Assembly (NCBI GenBank): GCA_900769095.1
Contig: CAAGFH010000047.1
Span: forward strand, 1-20,241
DNA from: Methanobacteriaceae archaeon
Lineage (GTDB): Archaea > Methanobacteriota > Methanobacteria > Methanobacteriales > Methanobacteriaceae
DNA: 20,241 nucleotides
Direction: 5' to 3'
Shown: piece after piece, positions 16,469 to 20,241 of the stretch
Numbering within the stretch: position 1 is the stretch's first letter
How the letters are laid out: each line of letters opens with the position of its first letter
Notes under the pieces: generated by a model
Databases searched by the model: none
The model's input: the letters and a program-made list of their open reading frames with translations, nothing else
Told to the model about the DNA's origin: nothing
Made by a program: the position numbers and the translations under genes

Positions 16469-16480
16469 CTTAAATAATTT
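16469..16480 (+). promoter_or_regulatory. Candidate TATA box of the DUF192 gene
   Basis: CTTAAATAATTT is centred about 26 bp before ATG 16500, and that ATG has no Shine-Dalgarno site, so a leaderless start is possible. Readthrough from the DsbA-family gene is the alternative. Confidence 0.4.
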
Positions 16481-16499
16481 AAAATCAAATTAATAGCTA

Positions 16500-16826
16500 A
16501 TGATTTTAAATAAAACCACTAATGAACAATATAATATAAAAATAACCTATGCAAATAGCTTTTACAAGAGATTTAAAGGATTGATGTTAAAAAAAGATTT
16601 TAGTGACGGACTACTTTTTACAAATCTTAAAGACTCAAGCATTCATACTCTTTTTATGAGATTTGAAATTGATGTATATTTTTTAGATGAAAATCTGCTT
16701 ATTTTTGAAAAAACCACTTTAAAACCATGGAAATTCTATAAACCCAAAAAACAGGCCAAATATATTTTAGAAACAAAAAAAGACCTATTGAAGCTGAGTA
16801 TCAATAATAAATTAAAATTTAAATAA
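16500..16826 (+). CDS. DUF192 family protein
   Basis: This 108-aa protein matches the DUF192 pattern. The RFKGLMLKKDFSDGLLF segment corresponds to the family's GLM-x(4,5)-L/F region. SIHTLFMRFEIDVYFLDENL corresponds to the conserved H-T-x-F-M-x-F-x-I-D-V-x-F-L-D motif, and KPWKFY to the basic loop. The family is small, beta-rich and of unknown biochemical role. Archaeal members are usually cytoplasmic and of this length; bacterial ones often carry signal peptides, which this lacks. The last 20 residues are Lys-rich. Its stop codon is 14 bp from that of the convergent flavoprotein gene. The DsbA-family gene upstream may share its transcript, but no functional link is evident. Confidence 0.85.
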   Translation: MILNKTTNEQYNIKITYANSFYKRFKGLMLKKDFSDGLLFTNLKDSSIHTLFMRFEIDVYFLDENLLIFEKTTLKPWKFYKPKKQAKYILETKKDLLKLSINNKLKFK

Positions 16827-16856
16827 AAAAAAGAAAAACCTTAGATTTTATCTAAG
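16827..16856 (-). terminator. Intrinsic terminator containing the flavoprotein stop codon
   Basis: On the minus strand CTTAGAT-AAA-ATCTAAG (16856-16840) forms a perfect 7-bp stem with a 3-nt loop. It is followed at once by GTTTTTCTTTTTTTT. The hairpin is built from the last codons and the TAA stop of the flavoprotein gene. Confidence 0.7.
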
Positions 16857-17533
16857 ATTTCATTAGGGTCTTCAAATATCTGAATATTGTCAATACTTGC
16901 TAATTTACGAGTATTTTCAATATCAATGTCCCTCATATAGATTGTAATAATTTTACCTTCAGAAATTGCATCATACGGACATGTGTTTCTACATAAACCA
17001 CAGCCAATACATTTTGTTAAGTCAATTTCTTCATGTGGAATAATAGCCCCCTGTTCACAAGCCAAAGATGCAACACAATCATCACAGCTTTGACATTTAG
17101 AAGCTTCAATTTTTGATGGAAGAACTGTATCAATAGGTCCTGGATGAATATCAACAGGCACCATATACACTGGAACTGCACCTTTGCCTGACTGAGCAAC
17201 AGCATTTGTTACTAATGTATCAGCTATTCCATAAACTATTTTTGAAACTGTATTTGCTGTAGCAGGTGAAACAATTAATAAATCGTATTTCCCAAGGGAA
17301 AGACGACCTGTAATTGGATATGAAAATTTTTGATTGGAATCAGTAGCAAGTTCACGGTATTTTCCACCGGTTAATCTTTCAACTCTTTCATAAAGACCAT
17401 ACATTTTAAGAACTTCTTCAGCAGCTCCGGACAAGAATATTGTCACTTCATGGTCTTTTGCGAGTTTTTCAGCAACCTGAACTGATTCTCTAAGTAAATG
17501 ACCCGCTCCAGTAAATGCAAATCCTATTCTCAT
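16841..17533 (-). CDS. Flavoprotein fused to 2[4Fe-4S] ferredoxin, probable dihydromethanopterin reductase (DmrB-like)
   Basis: This is a 230-aa protein. The N-terminal 140 residues are a flavoprotein-family Rossmann-like domain starting MRIGFAFTGAGH, with the FMN-binding SPATANTVSKIVYGIADTL at 89-107. The C-terminal part is a bacterial-type ferredoxin with two cluster motifs: C147-x2-C150-x2-C153-x5-C159 and C175-x2-C178-x2-C181-x3-C185-P. This layout is that of the methanogen MJ0208/archaeoflavoprotein group, which includes the dihydromethanopterin reductase (acceptor) DmrB. Its role would be the last step of tetrahydromethanopterin synthesis or recycling. It starts 6 bp after glyA with no Shine-Dalgarno site of its own, so translation is probably coupled to glyA. 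The domain call is firm; the substrate is inferred from family and from the glyA context. Confidence 0.82.
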   Translation of the reverse strand: MRIGFAFTGAGHLLRESVQVAEKLAKDHEVTIFLSGAAEEVLKMYGLYERVERLTGGKYRELATDSNQKFSYPITGRLSLGKYDLLIVSPATANTVSKIVYGIADTLVTNAVAQSGKGAVPVYMVPVDIHPGPIDTVLPSKIEASKCQSCDDCVASLACEQGAIIPHEEIDLTKCIGCGLCRNTCPYDAISEGKIITIYMRDIDIENTRKLASIDNIQIFEDPNEILDKI

Positions 17534-17539
17534 TTTAAT

Positions 17540-18808
17540 CTATAATTTGTGGTATTGATATGCATCTCTATCGGAGAATGCGTAATCAAGACTTGTGTAT
17601 TGGTTCATGAATTCAGCAACTTCATCAGCAATGTCTTCTTTGTCAACAGCAACACGTCTAATGAATTCTGCAACTTCATCCATTTCTTTTTCTTTTAATC
17701 CTCTTCTGGTAATTTCCTGAGTACCTATTCTGATACCGGAAGGATCATCGGAGTTGTCCCTGTTGTCTCCAGGTAAGAGGTTTTTGTTTAAGATAACATT
17801 GTTGTCAGCTAATTCACGTGCAATATCAGATGCTGATCTGATGTTGGTTAAGTTAACTGCAATTTGGTGAGATTGGGTGAACCCTAAATCTTCACATAAT
17901 ACATCAAATCCTCTTTCATACATTGCTTGACCTAAAGCTTGAGCGTTTTTAACAGTTTGTTTAGCGTAATCTTCACCGAATTCTAACATTTCAGCAGTAG
18001 CAATACCTAAACCAAGTAAGTGGTGTAAATGGTGGTTACTTACAACACCAGGGAATACTGCATTGTCGATAATATCAGCATTTTCTTCGTGGGAAAGGAT
18101 AATTCCTCCTTGTGGACCAGGGAATGTTTTGTGGGTACTTCCCATCATTAAGTCTGCTCCTTCTTTAAGAGGTTGTTGGAATTGTCCTCCAGCAATTAAA
18201 CCTAATACGTGAGCTGCATCGTACATGATTTTTGCACCGACTTCGTCAGCTGCTTCACGAGCTTCTTTAACTGGGTGAGGGAATAAGAATAAACTTCCTC
18301 CGAATAAGATGATTTCTGGTTTTTCTTCTAAGATTTTCTTATTCATTGCGTCAATATCAATGTTCATTACATTTTGGTCTAATGGGTGGAAAACAGTTTT
18401 TAATCCACGAATACCTGCTGCACTAACGTCAGCGTGAGAAATGTGACCTCCGGAAGGAACTTCCAAAGCCATTACTTTTTCACCAGGTTTTGCAAATCCG
18501 AAGAATGCTGCGAGGTTTGCAGTTACACCAGAAACAGGTTGAACGTTTGCATAGTCACAGTCAAATAATTGACAGGAAAGTTTTTTAGTCTTATCTTCAA
18601 TTAAATCTACGTATTGACATCCTTCATAAAGTCTTTCAAAAGCTTGTCCTTCAGCATATCTGTGAGCAAAATCAGTACATAATGCTTCAGTAACTTCTAC
18701 ACTAGTTACATTTTCAGAAGCAATAAGGTTTATACTGTTTCTCATGTATTGAGTGTGTTCTTTAGCGATATTTTCAAAGTTTAAAATTTCATCTTGATAA
18801 TTAGTCAT
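17540..18808 (-). CDS. glyA: Serine hydroxymethyltransferase
   Basis: This is a 422-aa PLP enzyme of the GlyA family. The active-site motif [15 protein letters not shown] places the Schiff-base lysine at K227. The N-terminal LIASENVTS and the HRYAEG and YEGCQYVD segments are conserved substrate and cofactor loops, and [13 protein letters not shown] is also typical. It interconverts serine and glycine. In methanogens the one-carbon carrier is tetrahydromethanopterin rather than folate, which agrees with the pterin-linked flavoprotein encoded 6 bp downstream. ATG 18808 has GGTG upstream and an AT box about 25 bp away. It is separated from metK by 138 bp containing a T-rich terminator, so it probably begins its own transcript. 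Confidence 0.95.
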   Translation of the reverse strand: MTNYQDEILNFENIAKEHTQYMRNSINLIASENVTSVEVTEALCTDFAHRYAEGQAFERLYEGCQYVDLIEDKTKKLSCQLFDCDYANVQPVSGVTANLAAFFGFAKPGEKVMALEVPSGGHISHADVSAAGIRGLKTVFHPLDQNVMNIDIDAMNKKILEEKPEIILFGGSLFLFPHPVKEAREAADEVGAKIMYDAAHVLGLIAGGQFQQPLKEGADLMMGSTHKTFPGPQGGIILSHEENADIIDNAVFPGVVSNHHLHHLLGLGIATAEMLEFGEDYAKQTVKNAQALGQAMYERGFDVLCEDLGFTQSHQIAVNLTNIRSASDIARELADNNVILNKNLLPGDNRDNSDDPSGIRIGTQEITRRGLKEKEMDEVAEFIRRVAVDKEDIADEVAEFMNQYTSLDYAFSDRDAYQYHKL

Positions 18809-18826
18809 TTACTACACCTATTATCC

Positions 18827-18840
18827 AATTATATATTTAT
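18827..18840 (-). promoter_or_regulatory. Candidate TATA box of the glyA operon
   Basis: ATAAATATATAATT on the minus strand lies 19-32 bp before ATG 18808. The register that leaves the GGTG ribosome binding site on the transcript is the upstream half of this box. The assignment is approximate. Confidence 0.4.
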
Positions 18841-18883
18841 GATTAGATTTTTGTAAATCATTTAATATAACAGTTATGAAAAT

Positions 18884-18942
18884 TACAAAAAAATTAGTTA
18901 AAACAAAAAATAATAAAAAAATAAAAAAAGTAAAAGAAGAAG
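18884..18942 (-). terminator. T-rich terminator of metK
   Basis: On the minus strand, from 5 bases after the metK stop, there are repeated T runs (three to seven long, interrupted by single bases) over about 55 nt. No hairpin is seen. Such oligo-T tracts end archaeal transcription. Confidence 0.55.
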
Positions 18943-18946
18943 TTAT

Positions 18947-20122
18947 TTAATTTTTAATATATTTCTTTAAATCTTCAACTTTATCAGTTTCTTCCCATGG
19001 AAGACCTTCAATACCAAAGTGGCCGTATTTAGCAGTAGGTTTGTAGGAAGTATCTCTTAAACGTAAAGTTTCAATAATTCCATCAGGAGTTAATCTGAAG
19101 TTTTCACGTACAATTTCTTCAAAGGTTAAATCTCCAATGTCTGCTCCGGTTCCAAAGGTATCTACCATAACAGAAGTAGGTTCTGCAACACCAATTGCGT
19201 AGGATAATTGGATTTCACATTTGGATGCAAGTCCACTAGCAACAATGTTTTTAGCAATGTATCTTGCCATGTAACAAGCACTTCTATCTACTTTAGTACA
19301 GTCTTTACCTGAGAATGCTCCTCCACCGTGGCGAGCATATCCACCGTAGGTATCAACGATGATTTTACGTCCGGTTAATCCTGCATCTCCGTGAGGACCA
19401 CCGATTTCAAATTTACCGGTTGGGTTGATGTGCTCTTTGGTGTTTTCAGTCATTAATTCTTGAGGAATAATAACTTTAAAGAGTTTTTCACGGATATCTT
19501 CTTTTAATTGTTCTTGGTTATCAGACATGGTTTCGTCATGCTGGGTTGATAATACTACTGCATCAAGAGAGATAACATTTCCATCTTTATCATAATTTAC
19601 AGATACTTGAGCTTTACCGTCAGGTCTTAAGTATGGAAGTTCTCCGGATTCTCTAAGTTCTGTTAATTTATTAGTTAATCTACGAGCAAGATCAATTGGG
19701 AAAGGCATTAAGGATTCGGTTTCATTAGTTGCAAAACCAAACATCATTCCTTGGTCTCCAGCTCCAGTTTCATCATCTCCACGATCTACACCTTGATTAA
19801 TGTCTGCAGATTGTTCATGAAGCCTGTTTTGAATCTCACAACTATGACCATCGAATTTCAAATCAGGATTGTTATAACCAATTTCAACAAGTGTATCTCT
19901 TATGATTTGCTCAATTTCCTCTTTTGAAATACTAACTGAAGAGGTTATTTCACCAAATACCATACAAAAATCAGTAGTTAAACAAGTTTCACATGCAACA
20001 TGTGCGTTTTTGTCTTTTGCCATATATGCATCTAAGATTGCATCAGAAACAATATCTGCAATTTTATCAGGGTGTCCCTGAGTTACTGATTCTGATGTAA
20101 ATGTCCTATATATTTCATTCAT
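18947..20122 (-). CDS. metK: S-adenosylmethionine synthetase, bacterial MetK type
   Basis: This is a 391-aa methionine adenosyltransferase with the bacterial/eukaryotic-type signatures: GHPDKIAD at 16-23 (ATP-binding His17), GAGDQG at 120-125 (signature 1) and GGGAFSGKD at 266-274 (signature 2). It makes SAM from methionine and ATP, supplying among others the CbiL methyltransferase encoded in this window. Most archaea use a divergent archaeal MAT, so this form points to transfer from bacteria at some time. The frame extends upstream to 20185. However, ATG 20122 has GGTGAT 5 bases before it, gives the standard MetK N-terminus, and the likely TATA box lies inside the extended frame, so the shorter start is chosen. 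Confidence 0.95.
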   Translation of the reverse strand: MNEIYRTFTSESVTQGHPDKIADIVSDAILDAYMAKDKNAHVACETCLTTDFCMVFGEITSSVSISKEEIEQIIRDTLVEIGYNNPDLKFDGHSCEIQNRLHEQSADINQGVDRGDDETGAGDQGMMFGFATNETESLMPFPIDLARRLTNKLTELRESGELPYLRPDGKAQVSVNYDKDGNVISLDAVVLSTQHDETMSDNQEQLKEDIREKLFKVIIPQELMTENTKEHINPTGKFEIGGPHGDAGLTGRKIIVDTYGGYARHGGGAFSGKDCTKVDRSACYMARYIAKNIVASGLASKCEIQLSYAIGVAEPTSVMVDTFGTGADIGDLTFEEIVRENFRLTPDGIIETLRLRDTSYKPTAKYGHFGIEGLPWEETDKVEDLKKYIKN

Positions 20123-20160
20123 AGTATCACCAATAATCATTGATAAATTCGTATTGTAAT

Positions 20161-20175
20161 CATATAAATTTTTCG
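20161..20175 (-). promoter_or_regulatory. Candidate BRE/TATA promoter of metK
   Basis: On the minus strand CGAAAAA (BRE-like) is followed by TTTATATG, about 40 bp before ATG 20122. Initiation about 26 bp downstream leaves a leader of roughly 15 nt that includes GGTGAT. Confidence 0.5.
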
Positions 20176-20241
20176 AAAATATCACGATTTTAATTAATAT
20201 GTATAAAGTATGTCTTAAATCTTATAAATAAATTATTAAAA

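Noticed and set aside
18876..18950. Plus-strand 24-codon Lys-rich ORF (starts MKITKKLVK) that ends over the metK stop
   Set aside because: It is the complement of the T-rich metK terminator, has no Shine-Dalgarno site and no well-spaced TATA box; Lys codons arise from the poly-A strand.
1..20241. Search for CRISPR repeats, insertion-sequence ends, att sites flanking the tRNA, and defence genes
   Set aside because: No regularly spaced repeats, transposase or integrase frames, or duplicated tRNA 3' end were found; the tRNA-Arg has a helicase, not an integrase, on its 3' side.

Overview
The window is an AT-rich archaeal chromosome segment, most likely from a Methanobacteriales methanogen of the Methanobrevibacter type. 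The evidence is archaeal RNA polymerase subunit L and transcription factor TFS, an MsvR-type regulator next to an F420H2 oxidase gene, a cobalt-factor C20-methyltransferase, a methanopterin-linked flavoprotein, an archaeal-length IleRS, and TATA/BRE-like promoters with U-rich terminators. No insertion sequence, prophage, CRISPR array or toxin/defence cassette was found. The region reads as core genome, and I see no convincing previously undescribed multi-gene system in it.

Layout. Bases 1-2023 (+) hold the 3' end of rpoL, a Nudix hydrolase, TFS and a two-TM acidic membrane protein. A tRNA-Arg(UCG) follows at 2085-2158. It abuts the stop codon of a convergent XPD/DinG-like helicase (-). Its divergent neighbour is cbiL (+), whose stop codon overlaps that of convergent msvR (-). 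A 254-bp control region with two dyads separates msvR from the divergent fpaA-rubrerythrin oxygen-detoxification pair. Two back-to-back hairpin terminators close that unit and the next one. The next unit is a long minus-strand operon, ileS-purL-moeA-site-2 protease (15380 to 7608). After a mostly empty gap come a previously uncalled 36-codon ORF that overlaps by ATGA a DsbA-family gene, then a DUF192 gene (+). The minus strand then carries metK (bacterial type) followed by glyA and a flavoprotein/ferredoxin protein.

Functional links. MsvR probably senses redox state and controls fpaA/rubrerythrin. GlyA and the flavoprotein form a tight pair that makes sense if the second protein reduces dihydromethanopterin, because methanogen GlyA uses tetrahydromethanopterin. 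The ileS-purL-moeA-S2P genes are a packed housekeeping operon.

Start codons of purL, the site-2 protease and metK are moved to internal ATGs that have Shine-Dalgarno sites. Several promoters (helicase, 36-codon ORF, DUF192) sit about 26 bp upstream of ATGs that lack Shine-Dalgarno sites, which suggests leaderless mRNAs.
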